DNA of 64,000 nucleotides from Pampus argenteus (GCA_036937835.1 CM072861.1:8921501-8985500), one strand, 5' to 3'. Shown: positions 24,400-35,591, counted from the first letter of the stretch. Made by a program: numbers and translations. The notes: generated by a model from the sequence alone, not told the origin.

Positions 24400-25270
24400 T
24401 ACTGTAATCCAAGGCAGGGATGAGTTAGGGATGAAGCACAAGACAGGGATGTCCACTGTAGCCATTCAATTCCTGACAGGAGCCTTGACAGGAACCCATG
24501 GGAGCTCCCAAGGGTCAAAGATTGCGTGACCCTCCCCACCCACCCAAACAGGATATGCCTAAAGAAGGATGAGGACTCCTGTAAACGTGGCCCGCTTTTT
24601 CTGTAAAATGTGTCAAAGCACTCATTTTTCTTTTCTTTCTCTACGTGGAGGTGTGGGAACCAAGGCTGCGACGATGACAGCTAATGTGGCATGAGCTGGT
24701 TCGATGAAGTCACACCATTGTTCACTTTGATAAATCGTTTAGATGCTTGTGACCTCTTTGGGCCAGGCTTCCCTTTATGACTTTGATGTATGAAAGTGTG
24801 AAAAACACACTGTTTGTTCACTGTTTTCTTTTGACAAGCTTCCTTGTCAGATGCTGAAAACTGAATGTGAATCCCAGGAGACAGAAAAGTCTTGAGAAAT
24901 ACAACCGGTGAATGGATGTTAATGGCTTGATCTTCAGTTTGCACTTAATAGGCTCTTTGAAGCAACCAAAAACGTGTTGAAAAAAATCCATGCTTTACCT
25001 TTTATTTGTATATTTCATATATAAAGATGCAAGAGTGAACTTACCATGTCGCTCTCTGTGTCTTTTTGTATCCTGGCTTTGCCTCATACCTTTACTAGCT
25101 GTGAGATTCACCACAACAGGTGTAGAGGGCAACGGCGAGGTCACATCTCTTCACATTTGGCTTGCTAAAGACTGGCGACAAGAAACCTGCGGCAACAAAA
25201 GAATCCAGGCATCATGGATACTAAAGGACGTGATTTATCACCTCTGCCAGAATTCTGCCAAGACTGTATA
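24400..25270. promoter_or_regulatory. Candidate conserved non-coding blocks
   Basis: Three complex stretches: about 24400-24620, 24660-24960 and 25040-25270. A TGTGGGAA word (RBPJ-like) is at 24652-24659. The frames at 24681-24944 (minus) and 24990-25271 (plus) are unrecognised. Regulatory by appearance only. Confidence 0.3.
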
Positions 25271-25279
25271 AAAAACGGC

Positions 25280-26088
25280 CAGGAGGGTTAGAAAACAGAG
25301 TCTGTTGTCAATTTTTTAATCCAAGTGTGTCCACAGAATGTCATCCTGTGCTGTGCTTTTTATACTTTATTACACAGAGATCCGGCGAATGCCAACAAAA
25401 GCCATAAATATCATTAACATTTGACGTTTTCTTAAGCTAGATATTGTCGATTTATTGGGCTGCAAAATCAGGATTTATACAAAAAGAGGACACAGTTATG
25501 TCATATAACATATATATAACATAAATAACTGACACCTGTAAAACAAGAACAAGAAGCAGTAAGAAAAGTAAAATCTCTGACAAATTAATCAGACATTTGC
25601 ATCCAGAGTGGATGTTGGTTTTCATTGGATTACTTCAGTTTACCTCTTTTTTCTATTAACATTTAATTGATACTATTATTCAGATTTAATGGTGCTGAGT
25701 GTGGAGTCAAAGAAGCTTTCATCCCTCGATCAGCAACTGTCATAGCAACAAGACCATGGTGATAAAATATCCCAATGGCCCCAGAAATATCATGTAAGAT
25801 AAAGAAGCTCAAGAAGAAAGAAACTTTTTTTTCTTACAATTTAAAAAGGGAAGACACGAAATACCTCAGTATTTCTTGACAAAATTATAATCTATTTTAT
25901 AAACATTATGAAAGATTGCACTATGTTTGTTATCCCAACAAACGTGCTGAAATCTAAGAGAACTAGAAATGATGGATCAGATTAAATAGATCATAGAATT
26001 ATCTTGGCTGCAAACATGATGAACGTTCAACCACAAAATGACATTGAAAGATTCATTTGCACACTGCTTGCCAACTGAACACATGCAC

Positions 26089-26090
<2 letters not shown>
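25280..26090. other. No gene seen; AT-rich spacer
   Basis: AT-rich, with a small ATAT run near 25505-25520. Nothing else. Confidence 0.5.

Positions 26091-26093
<3 letters not shown>

Positions 26094-26135
<42 letters not shown>
26094..26135. repeat. (CA)n microsatellite
   Basis: About 20 CA units. A (GT)9 run (26219-26237) and a C17 run (26296-26312) follow within 200 bp, so the CA and GT arrays can pair with each other. Confidence 0.97.
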
Positions 26136-26139
<4 letters not shown>

Positions 26140-26218
26140 CGCCTGGACCTCCTCGACACCCCCTGCAGCCATCAAATGTCAACTATCTTCCCATCAGTCG
26201 TGGTTGGAAGTGGTGGTT

Positions 26219-26332
26219 GTGTGTGTGTGTGTGTGTGGTGGGGGTGTACCAGAAGGAACAGCCAACTTCTAGCTGTCACCATGCAACAACACACACCCCC
26301 CCCCCCCCCCCCACCCCACCCACCGCTGCCAC
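26219..26332. repeat. (GT)n and poly-C compound tract
   Basis: GT run 26219-26237, C17 at 26296-26312, then CCACCCCACCCACC. The C-run strand complement is a G-quadruplex candidate on the minus strand (i-motif on plus). Confidence 0.9.
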
Positions 26333-26379
26333 CCTTGCCCCTGTCCCCAAAACGGCGGCATACGGCTGTCATCGCCCAA

Positions 26380-26605
26380 AACAAGATGTCGTGTCAAAGC
26401 AGGAAAATTACACAATAACGAGGCCCACTTGAGATTAGGCTAATGAGAAAATCAAAACACAATTTAATTCTTGTCAGCGGCAAGGCGTCTTTAAATTACC
26501 TCTCGTAGTAGCATGCTGATTAAGAAAAGTCTGCCACTCAGCCTGCTGCCCACTATAGATAGCCCCTGGGCTTTTTGGACCATAGTTGGCTTTCTTCATC
26601 GCGAG
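26380..26605. promoter_or_regulatory. Candidate conserved non-coding block
   Basis: Complex segment between microsatellites with AGGCTAATGAG and TTTAATTC words and no open frame except a minus frame that extends into the CA repeat. Enhancer-like in style. Confidence 0.38.
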
Positions 26606-26613
26606 GGATATTA

Positions 26614-26617
<4 letters not shown>

Positions 26618-26644
<27 letters not shown>

Positions 26645-26700
26645 ACACTGGCACACATACATACATGCACATACATGCATGTCCCTGTGTGCACACATGC
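26618..26700. repeat. (CA)n and degenerate CATA/CATG repeat
   Basis: Pure CA at 26618-26638, followed by a degenerate ACATACATGCA pattern to about 26700. Confidence 0.9.
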
Positions 26701-26704
26701 ACTG

Positions 26705-27029
26705 AGCTCCACATATAGAAACCAAAAGTCTGTCCTCAATCTTTGAATGACTTCGACTACTAGTATCAGCAAACCTGTAGATTTTAACAGCAAAACACAC
26801 TGATGTTGACCTTTTAAAGGAAATATATTTATTTGCTTTCTGCTTTTCTTTCATATCTGATAAATAAGGAGCTGGAGCCACCAGGAAATTGGAGTATCTT
26901 AATATAAAGAATGAAAACAGGGGTAAACACTCTTCTGACCCTGTGCAAAGTGTATTTGCTTGATATATTAAGTTGAGTGAGAGTCAGTTCACCTTTGATA
27001 ACCACGATTCCATTTTTTAATGATCTTCC
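26705..27029. other. No gene seen
   Basis: AT-rich spacer. The minus frames across it (26474-26881, 26829-27128) are unrecognised and overlap out of phase. Confidence 0.45.
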
Positions 27030-27245
27030 CCTCAAGTGCTCCTTCCCTCCCTCCCTCCATCCCTGAGAGCAGCACGGCATCTGCAGTTTGCTTCCACTTT
27101 TGATGTCATGATGGTAATTAACTGGCAAAATGTAAGCTACAGCATGTCACGATATGGTCACATTGCTATTCCCAAACAACCTGCAAGCATATGGCACCAA
27201 ATGTTACATTTCCCTAATAGCCCCTGAGAGTAGCAGCGCTGCCAT
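27030..27245. promoter_or_regulatory. Candidate conserved non-coding block
   Basis: Starts with a CTTCCCTCCCTCC pyrimidine run, then complex sequence with TAATTA at 27115-27120. No recognisable coding. Confidence 0.38.
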
Positions 27246-27493
27246 TCAAGTGAAAAAAAAAAAGAAAGAAGGAAGGTTGTGTGGAGACGGTTCCTGTATC
27301 AAGGGCTCGACTGTCGAGCTGAGAGCTGTCAATTCATTCTGCCAAGATTAAGAAGTTTTTTATAGGGTTCTGCAGCGCTTGGAGCGGTTCAACTTTCACA
27401 AATTAGAAACAAACAAGGAATTGAAGTCATACTACCCACATAATTAATTATAATCTTTTTTCACTGCCAGCAAAAGAGTACTGGAGCACTGCC

Positions 27494-27506
27494 TTGCTCA
27501 AGGACA
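27494..27506 (+). repeat. Fish dispersed-repeat word, copy 1
   Basis: TTGCTCAAGGACA occurs here and, identically, at 51959-51971. In my recollection 'CTTGCTCAAGG(G/A)CA' is a recurrent word of fish interspersed repeats. Element limits are not visible; about 27475-27535 may belong. Confidence 0.35.
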
Positions 27507-27569
27507 TGGCAGCAGTGTTTGGCATCTGCTAGTGGTTTACCTAAAGCATGCTCGTGTACCTGTCATGGA

Positions 27570-28859
27570 TTATTATTTTTTATTTTTTTTGTGTTGAGAA
27601 CATGTAATGACCTGCTGTTATGGTTATACATTACATATGTGCATTATATACACTGTCAGGTTTGTATTTATTACTAATTTATTAACATGTGCAAAATGAA
27701 AAAGAAAAAACAATCATCAGTGTTCAAGTCGGGTTCAAGTAAAACAAAATTTAAAAATAGATTTTTTTTTGTTTGTTTTTTTTAACCAAATTTTATGATT
27801 TTCTGTCTTGTTTATTAATGTACCTTAAACAAGGAACATTATTTTTCGTTAACATTCGTTTCCATGGAAAAAGACTCTACAGGAGCAAATGACTTGTTAA
27901 AATGGATATTTCTCGCCTGGTCAACTGAGCCCGTTCATCAGAAATCAATTGGAAAAGTCTGCACGCTTAAGTGTTCCACCATCAGGACAAACCTGTCACG
28001 TTGCCAAATAGAGCGACCGGACTTATGATCCTCTCCGCCGCTTACGTCTTTCACCGGTTCACCAGGACTTTGATTGCCAACATTGAGCAGCCAAGCAGCT
28101 AACGCCATTTCCACCTCTTTACGTGCTCCGCTGCTCTCCTTCTTCACTGCTCTCGCCGAGCCATATGGCTTACGGACACGCTCCCCATTTTTCAGATAAC
28201 TTCTCAAGCGAGAGGACAGGACACAAGCACAAGAAAGATGTATACACCCCCCTACTCCCCGACCCCATCCATTCACCCTCCCATTAATACCGTATTTAGA
28301 GAAAGCCACAATTAGCTGATCAGGGTTTTTTATTTTGGAGGTTGATTTTTTTTTTTTTTTTAAATGACATTTGGTTTGAAATCAAAACAGATGCACTATA
28401 CTCCACTGTTGTCAGTCAAACGCTATTACTCCTGCAATCTTTTTAGGATTAGGGTGATATAATTGAATGTTAAGGTCTGATTCTTATCGACTGGCTTATT
28501 TTTCATAAAAATTAATGTAATGCACATAACCTTAAAAAGCTGCTAACAAATCTAAATCCTTCTTCTGTTTAGTTTCCAGCGTAGTACTGTATATTCGTAT
28601 CTGATTAGAGGAGCGTCAAAGGTTCATACTCTGAATCATATATCACTACGAAATATAGCAGCTCTAATCCTACAAAATAATAATAATTAAAAAAAAAGAC
28701 ACAAGCTTCCTTATCAGAGTTTCAAAAAGCCTCATTGATCAAACTCCGGTATTATCTGTTCTGTGATGTAATGTCTCTCGTAGAGCAGTTTCACAGAAAA
28801 AAAAAATGCACTGTGCGCACTGCAAATACTCTACATTATCTATGCTTCCCATGTTTCAG
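27570..28859. other. No gene seen; AT-rich with T16 run
   Basis: AT-rich with T16 at 28346-28361. A GC-richer patch at 27930-28310 has a 123-codon minus frame with no recognisable domain. Confidence 0.4.
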
Positions 28860-29050
28860 TTGCTTCATCCAACCTTCATGCTGCAAATTCCTTAAATAGC
28901 TGCATCCTCCTGGATCCCCAAACGGCTCCGCTGCTGAAAGAGTTAAGATTTCCTCTCCTGACGGGCCAATGTTGGCAATGCATGACAGCGCCAGTTGACA
29001 GCGCCGGCTATGGATGACAGATGACAGTGGAGGATGGAGTGGTTTAGTGT
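28860..29050. promoter_or_regulatory. Candidate enhancer with TGACAG cluster
   Basis: Complex segment containing four TGACAG words, all on the plus strand: 28983-28988, 28996-29001, 29015-29020 and 29022-29027. The first two sit inside a 10-bp direct repeat TGACAGCGCC. TGACAG is the core recognised by TALE homeodomain factors of the MEIS/PREP/TGIF class (established). Four sites in 45 bp is far above chance. Function is inferred. Confidence 0.45.
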
Positions 29051-29053
29051 CTA

Positions 29054-29096
29054 TGTGTGTGTGTGGGTGTGTGTGTGTGGGGGGGGGGGGGTGGGG
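29054..29096 (+). repeat. (GT)n followed by G13
   Basis: GT array running into G13 (29079-29091), T, GGGG (29093-29096). Quadruplex-capable. Confidence 0.95.
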
Positions 29097-29153
29097 TGAT
29101 TATGAAGATAAGGTGTCCATGGGAGATCTCTGAACACCATCAACCCCCCCAAA

Positions 29154-29271
29154 ACACACACACACACAAACACACACCCACACACAGTCACCACAACCAA
29201 GACATTAGCTTGTGCAAATCTCTCAAACCCATGCAGACATACAAGTGCAGGCAGGCCTACATACACACACA

Positions 29272-29310
<39 letters not shown>
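29154..29310. repeat. Two (CA)n arrays
   Basis: CA arrays at 29154-29187 and 29262-29310 (about 24 units), in opposite orientation to the GT array at 29054. The frames across this region are repeat translations. Confidence 0.95.
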
Positions 29311-29313
<3 letters not shown>

Positions 29314-29314
29314 G

Positions 29315-29510
29315 CTCCCAGGCATCATCCCATCTATTTGACACAGTAATTACAGCACACACTGATTCCAATGATGGATGAACTCCCAGTCTGGGATGAG
29401 CAGTCTCTCCTTCCTCCCGCACTCTCCTCTCTTTCTCCCCCGAGTTCCCCTCGCTCTGTCTCACCACAACCTCCATCCACGTTACATACAGATAAAGCTT
29501 TAATCCCTTT
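29315..29510. promoter_or_regulatory. Candidate conserved non-coding block
   Basis: Begins with AGTAATTACAG (29345-29355) and is followed by a pyrimidine-rich run at 29402-29460. Weak enhancer-like evidence. Confidence 0.3.
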
Positions 29511-29840
29511 AATGCTGCTTGTTGTTGTAGGAGGGTGTAAAAGATAGTTTGTGACAACAGACAACAGAATATTTGCTCTTGTAAGGAGCTAAATGTGTGT
29601 TCAATTCCCCACAATTTGATGTATTATAGAGTCATTAGTAAGTTTTAATATAATTTAATGATATTACAAAATATATGTTTGTGCTGTTCTGTTTATAATC
29701 TTAACTCTATTGTATCACCTTTAAATCAGTGTATAGATATGTACCTGTGATTGATATCTCTCTGAATTCTTACATTAACTGTGCACATCTCCACCTTGAG
29801 GATTAATAAGAATGTCAGTGGCAGCACATTATCGTCTTCC
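29511..29840. other. No gene seen
   Basis: AT-rich spacer ending in a CT-rich run (about 29836-29870). Confidence 0.5.
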
Positions 29841-29849
29841 TCTCACTCT

Positions 29850-30260
29850 CTCTCCCTCTCTCTTTCTCTATTATTGTGTCTCGCCCCCTCTTAGTCTGAA
29901 AAACGACAGAACGATAGAGTGGGTAAGCTATTCGTAGAAGAGTGGCATAGCAGCAGATGCTTGCTGGCATTTAATTGAGTTGTTAATGCGGTACACAAAA
30001 GGAGAGGGCCCCGATTCAATTTGGCTCTTTCCATCTCAACCGGCTGCCCTTTGTGTTTCATTAAGGGGACACAGAAACACCTGGTGGGGGGCTCGGGGAG
30101 CCATCGTCTCCTTGCTCTCCAGGCAAGGTGATGGCCTTCGGCACTGGATGTGACAGTGACAGGTTTAGCTCCGAGCTACGACTTGCATCTTTTAATGCTT
30201 TACAAGCAGCGCTGCATCTTCAGATCCTGAGGTAGGGATGTCTTGGTGTTTCTGAGGTCT
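29850..30260. promoter_or_regulatory. Candidate conserved non-coding block (strong)
   Basis: Some 400 bp of complex sequence with TTAATTGAGT (29971-29980) and TTAATG (29983-29988). No open frame spans it on either strand, which argues for non-coding function if it is conserved. Confidence 0.45.
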
Positions 30261-30264
30261 ATGA

Positions 30265-30640
30265 TAAAGACGGAACGGGAAATGCAGAGATGTGAGTGGA
30301 CAGGAGCTGATGCAAATTTTCCTTTTAAGGTGGAACAATGTCACCTACGCTGTTTTCATGTCCATAAAACATGATCTGCCTCTCATAATATGTGCATGTT
30401 ACAGAGACTATACGTATAAATCCATCTATTTTCTAAACTACTACCATTCAGGGTAATAAGGAACGCCTATACAATAATGTATCTTATATTAATGCATAGC
30501 CCTTGTTTTATTTGATTCTCGATACTGTTCTCAATCATTGGCTCATTGGTTTCAACAAACAACCGCACTGAATAATTATCTTTTTTTTTTTTTTTTTTAA
30601 AAGCTACTCACATAAAGGTTATTATTACTATTATTGTAAT
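30265..30640. other. Spacer with T18 run
   Basis: AT-rich; T18 at 30581-30598. One ATGCAAAT octamer at 30310-30317. Confidence 0.5.
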
Positions 30641-30649
30641 TGAGTATTA

Positions 30650-31060
30650 AGCATGAAGGGAGAGAGAAGGGAGGGAGAATCGCAGGCATGGAGGGGGGTT
30701 GCGGAGGAAAGGAGGGTTGTCGCCTCGAGCTGCGAGTGAAGTGATGCTGCAAGAAAGGTCTGTCCTGCCCATCCTCGCCGCCTGGCCGGGAAACCAGCCA
30801 CCCCTGACGCATCAAAACCTGTCAGAGGGAGAACACAGACATGGTGAGGTCACGGCGAACAGGACAGGCAACCTTCCCGACGCCTGCTGATGTCTTTTTC
30901 ATTAGTCGCCAAGGGGGAGGGGTGAGAGTGATGGGGGGGCTTCGCCGATCCGGTCGACTGCCCCAGCGAATTGGCCCCCGAAATGCAAGCCAATTGAGGC
31001 TAATGTCATTGCCCACACAAATTAATGCAAGTGCCACAACGTTGTGAACGTTGCTATTAA
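30650..31060. promoter_or_regulatory. Candidate conserved non-coding block, G-rich
   Basis: GA/G-rich start (30653-30720) then complex sequence with GGGGGAGGGG (about 30910-30919), G7 near 30934, and homeodomain words (CAATTGAGGCTAATG; ATTAATG 31021-31027). Short frames on both strands are mutually exclusive and unrecognised. Confidence 0.4.
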
Positions 31061-31064
31061 TATG

Positions 31065-31640
31065 GAGGAGGTTGAGCAACTCCTCATGCATTTTATGGTC
31101 TATGTAAATGTACGAGGAGGTTGTAACTAAAAGGATGATTAAACTGTCAAGTGTTGGATATGAAATGAGCTTCAACGCTGGAATTCTCAGTCTGACTATT
31201 GACGAGGGCTGTTTTTCAGTTCAGGATTGTAGTCGTAACGTGGCACAGGTTAATATTTAACTGTTGTGTCTTCAGACTTAAGTAGCTGTAGTTGGATATA
31301 AACCCTGTACTGTTTGAATGATAGTGACACATATATAACATCTTTTTTTTTGACAGGTTTAGGGTTCTAGCTGTAATAAAACTTTAAAAGAACGTACTCA
31401 TGTTTTGATACTGGTCTTTTATTTATTGATGCCTTTGCTTTTGAATACAAGGGAAATTACTATATGGGTAACTGATAATTCACTGGTTACAGATACTAAT
31501 CATAGCAGCATTTCAAGGCTCATTAGAGACCTCTGCTTACATTAGCTGAAACAGTGTGCAGTCACCAATATTTTTGTATGTAATTAATCAAGAGCACATT
31601 AATATTGTCCATAAGTGTTGTGTCAACAATACCACAACAC
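31065..31640. other. No gene seen; AT-rich spacer
   Basis: AT-rich DNA with no named feature. Confidence 0.5.
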
Positions 31641-31786
31641 AGTCAAGTACAAACTTTTCTTTAAAAGTCTTTAATAACTGGAGCAGGAAACAACAACAGC
31701 AGAATGCTTCATATTAAAGATAAAAAAAAAGGAAATTTGGGGTCTTTGAAATATTCTTTCCTTTTAAGAAAAGTTTGTACTTGACT
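31641..31786. mobile_element. Foldback element (146 bp)
   Basis: Terminal inverted repeats of 27 and 26 bp (31641-31667 and 31761-31786) are identical except for one extra T; both begin AGTCAAGTACAAAC. Inside, TCTTTAATA (31668-31676) pairs perfectly with TATTAAAGA (31712-31720). No target duplication was found, so it could be a foldback MITE or a locally formed hairpin. A transcript would form a long stem with a branched loop. Confidence 0.6.
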
Positions 31787-31789
31787 TGT

Positions 31790-32480
31790 ATCCATCCCAG
31801 AATCAAGCCAAATATCTACTACTAGTGTTTCAGCTGGACCTTGGGGTAATAACTTGGCTCTGGCTGCAGCCATAACTATTTAACTGTTCATACAGCGTCA
31901 CATGAATCACAGCCACACAATGGTCTACCGGCCCTCGTATAACTGAAGCCTTTTCCGCCACGAAATATTGCAGGAGTTTGAGGGAAAAGCAACGCTTCCA
32001 GAGAGGATGTGAACATGGGCCGTGGGCACATTGTTGGCCTTGAGTCTCACCACGCTACAGTCTTCCAGGGCTTTTGGAGTAAAGAGGGAGGAGGGGGGGT
32101 GCGGTAGTTGGTAGCCTACCCCTGTGGTTTCCTGTTCGCATGGCTTTTAGACCTATAAGACACCGGGGAGCTGGCCACTGTGAAAGAATATTCACAGGAG
32201 GCGAGTAAATCCCTTCTTGACGTCAGCGGTGTGTTGAGTTTGCGTGATGTGTCGATAGCTGACAAAAAAGGTGAAAATGAATTGGCTACTTTTTGGACGG
32301 TATGACTCAGCGCCGTCTGTTTACAGAATGAGAGTCTCTGACACTTGTTTCCTTCTGAAAGACTACAAGGCCAATATAATGGCATGCTCCACCCGGCAAC
32401 AGCAATAGTAAAGCTTAGGAGAACGGTTATTTTTATTGGCCCAGAAGTGGAATGTGAATCGGTTAGTAGCATTTATGACT
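31790..32480. promoter_or_regulatory. Candidate conserved non-coding block with CRE and AP-1 words
   Basis: Complex, repeat-poor sequence. It holds a perfect palindromic CRE (TGACGTCA, 32218-32225) and TGACTCA (32303-32309) 80 bp apart. The minus frame 32116-32472 (118 codons) has no recognisable domain. Regulatory role inferred. Confidence 0.4.
32218..32225. promoter_or_regulatory. Consensus CRE (TGACGTCA)
   Basis: Full palindromic CREB/ATF site within a complex block. An 8-bp match can occur by chance, but CpG-containing sites are depleted in such DNA. Confidence 0.4.
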
Positions 32481-32484
32481 CTCA

Positions 32485-32819
32485 TTTTTATTGATATGAA
32501 ATCTGTTTTTACACAGCAGTGGCAGTCTTTTATTCTGAACGTCAGGGGGGTTTGTGGTTGAAGAAAATGTTCAAAATGTTTTTTAGTTTCCTTTGATTCA
32601 CAATATGCATGGGAAGAAGGTAATCTTATATAAATTACTCAGATTCAAACCAGTACAGTAGAAAAAAAAAAAAAAATAATAAAAAAATGAAATCTCCCCT
32701 GATAGACAGAAGACATTTTACTGAGAAAAGAGAGAAAATGTGAACATTACCAGTAACAGTCCTCTAGAAGAGTCCAAACATGATTTAGTGTGTAACAAAA
32801 AAAAAAAAAAAAAAAAGCT
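32485..32819. other. Spacer with two poly-A runs
   Basis: A15 at 32662-32676 and A20 at 32797-32816. No gene. Confidence 0.6.
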
Positions 32820-33180
32820 TAAATTTGCCTTTTATGACTTCCAGAGTCTCCCTTACTAATGTCAGCATCTTTGAACGATTGTCATCACCCTTAGGAAAGG
32901 AAGACATTTTCTTGGTCTGTATCCTTGTCATGTTTGCACATTGGCATGACCTCCTATTGTTGTACGGGGGCAGAATGAAGCTCTTTGATGTGATGAGTGA
33001 TTTACAGACCGAGAGGACATAAACAAATGGTTCATTCAGGACTCTGGGCAGGAAGTGCCCTCCAACTTCAAACAGGAGCTCCGAAAAACAATAGCCCGAG
33101 GTCGATTTTTCTCCTGTCACATTATTTTCTGTCACTGAGCTCAGGGGGCAGAAATGGCTGCACTGGAGTGGAATAAGTAT
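32820..33180. promoter_or_regulatory. Candidate conserved non-coding block
   Basis: Complex segment between poly-A and (TA)n, with opposite-strand frames over the same bases (32785-33210 minus, 32825-33022 plus), neither recognised. The coincidence of open frames on both strands fits stop-poor unique DNA rather than a gene. Confidence 0.38.
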
Positions 33181-33182
33181 GG

Positions 33183-33207
33183 ATATATATATATATATAT
33201 ATATATA
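33183..33207. repeat. (TA)n microsatellite
   Basis: Pure AT dinucleotide run of about 12 units. Confidence 0.95.
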
Positions 33208-33209
33208 CA

Positions 33210-33999
33210 TACCAGTAATGTATTAATTGTCTATTGTAAGCTGTCACAACTCACTTATAAATGATCATTTGACTTCTTTTTTTTTCAGATTAAAAAATGT
33301 AATCTCAAATGAAAATAATGTGCGTTGTGCCTAAACGGAGACAGTTATTCATTTTCCTGCTAAGAATGTTATATGTGAAGGAAACATGACTACTGTTGAA
33401 ACAGCCAGTAGTTTGGTGTCAGGTGATGGATGGGTGGATACGTTTGACTTAAAATCTGATAGTTTGGGTTTATATTTCAACTCACATGAATGCATTTTCA
33501 TTTATACATAATGCAGGGCAGGAACATGATTTTTATACATGATGCCAAGTTTATTCAATCACGATCAAATCATTTCTGTACTCTATACGCTAAGACGGGA
33601 GAATGACATGTACAATTACTGCTCATAAGCATCCAAAACTGTTCATTACAGTTTATAGTAAACATGTAGTATTATCAAATGAAGATGAAAAAAAAAACAA
33701 CAAAAAAACTGCTGGTTTAACTGCAGGTCAGAGTACCTTCACGTAACTTTATAAAAAGTAAACAAATTCAATTTTTAAAATTAAATTTTCCCATTTTAAA
33801 AAATGTAAAAAAATTCTTTATTTATAAAGAATACAATCCAAAACTGATGACACCAGCTCCAAATTGTAATTGCTGTAAATATATTACTAATACACTTACA
33901 GGTCAAATTACACGCTAACATTGTCTCATATAACAGAATATGCAGATTTGTTTCTGTTCCTACGGTGTAATAAACTTAGAAATACAAAGTTCTAATACT
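33210..33999. other. No gene seen; very AT-rich spacer
   Basis: AT-rich with poly-A segments. Nothing named. Confidence 0.55.
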
Positions 34000-34023
34000 G
34001 GGGGGGTGGGTGGGGGGCTAGGG
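34000..34023 (+). other. G-quadruplex motif
   Basis: Four G-runs, G7-T-GGG-T-G6-CTA-GGG, with loops of 1, 1 and 3 nt. This is a canonical quadruplex motif sitting at the edge of an enhancer-like block. Confidence 0.85.
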
Positions 34024-34440
34024 TTTTGCCCTTTAAACTGGCTTCCCGTTGTGTTACAAAGTGAGAAATAATCATTCATTAACCCCTCTGACCCCACAGA
34101 GGAGGGGAGTGTGTGTGTGTGTGTGGGGGCGGGGGTGTATATCGAGCCCCTCATTGTCTTGTCCTCTCTGCAGCTGGGTCAAGCCGATTGACGATGCACA
34201 TAATGATCTTAAATGGATTAACTGGCCAAACACGCCCCAGAGTTTCCTTTTCAATTATGAAGAGAATCGGTTTATAAAATGCAGCCTGGTGTGGATGGCA
34301 GAGCTCAGAAGACCCCGGGGACTATATGGTGTGTGTGTGTGTGATGAGAAAGAGAGGGAGAAGACAGGGTCGGTTGCAGCCTTCAGAACAAACAGGGACT
34401 CACTTGGAAAGGTGTTTTATAATGGGAGAGAGTAGATGAG
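34024..34440. promoter_or_regulatory. Candidate conserved block interrupted by (GT)n
   Basis: Complex sequence on both sides (34024-34105 and 34145-34325) of a GT/G-rich insertion (34109-34135). TGATCTTAAATGGATTAACTGG is split across 34204-34225; key words are TTAAATGG and ATTAACTGG. A second GT run lies at 34329-34343. The plus frame 34049-34435 runs through both repeats and is not credible as a gene. Confidence 0.4.
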
Positions 34441-34475
34441 GGAGGGTGAGCTGGTGTATGTGTCAGCATATGTAC

Positions 34476-34500
34476 GTGTGTGTGTGTGTGTGTGTGTGTG
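34476..34500. repeat. (GT)n microsatellite
   Basis: GT run of about 12 units. A (CA)11 run in the opposite orientation lies at 34624-34645. Confidence 0.95.
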
Positions 34501-34623
34501 CCTGGGGGTCTTAGACATGTCATCTCTCAATAAGCTCCCTGAGGTACAGAGTTTATTGTCACTGTGAAGAGCCTGACAGACAAGTTAATCAATCTGGCAA
34601 TTTGGTGTTGCACGTCTCCCCTC

Positions 34624-34645
34624 CACACACACACACACACACACA
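34624..34645. repeat. (CA)11 microsatellite
   Basis: Pure CA run. Confidence 0.95.
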
Positions 34646-34649
34646 GTGG

Positions 34650-35591
34650 GGCGGGGGGACTGTGTTTGTATTGCAATGTTCTAGCTTCAGTTGTTAAACA
34701 GCAGGTGGAAATTATCTTCTTGTTATCTCAGCCTTTTCTCACAAAATGAGTGAATTGAACACAGCGAACACCTGCATGAAAAGTGAGAGAAATATGTCTG
34801 CCCTCCATGAAAGGATTAGAAACAAGACATATTTTGACAGAAAAATAGTGTGATGTAAAGTAAAGGTGTTGTACCTAGGAAGGTACATTGGTAGATGTTT
34901 ATATTATTTGTAAATTGGCACACAGAAACATCACGAGGTTTGACAGTGGCTGAATGATGAATGAGTCAGATGTATTACAGCTCAGGTTGTAGATCCATTC
35001 AGGTGAGAGTAATTACTGTATGTTCCAACATGGGTGTAGAAATATAATAATAGATAACACCTCATACACAATTTTTTGTGTACTTCACTTCAACAGTAAC
35101 AAAAAATGGCAATTTATGTATGTTTATTTTAAATAATATTGAAAGTAATAAGCAGCTCATTTTGCCCCAGTTTGTCTTTATTCTGTAACCCGAAGAGTTT
35201 ATGAGCAGGAAGCAACATTCAAGTATGCTGGGAGAAAACTGCTTCTGGTTATCTGGGTATTTTTCTATAAAACTTAATAAAAACAAAACATTAAAAGACT
35301 TTATCATATTTTTGACATTTAAACACAGACATTTTGAACATTGCCTTCTTGCATTTAAAAAAAAAAGTTAAGTAAAAGGATAAACATTATGATTATATCA
35401 AATCATTATTAAATCATGATTTAGAAGTCAAATGCTGTCTCTGACTTTAACATTACCCTGCTGTCCACACCCGTGTAACCTGTGCCAAAGATTTGTTGAT
35501 GTTGTCCAAAAAAAACCCAAAAAAGAACGTACAGTAACACCCGCTTAACGTTCACATCCGAGTTCTCGGACCATTTCTGGTTCTTAACAGC

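Noticed and set aside
26038..26432. Several overlapping open frames at 26 kb
   Set aside because: All are translations of CA, GT and C runs.
29051..29614. 187-codon minus-strand frame
   Set aside because: It runs through three CA/GT arrays; the remainder is unrecognisable.
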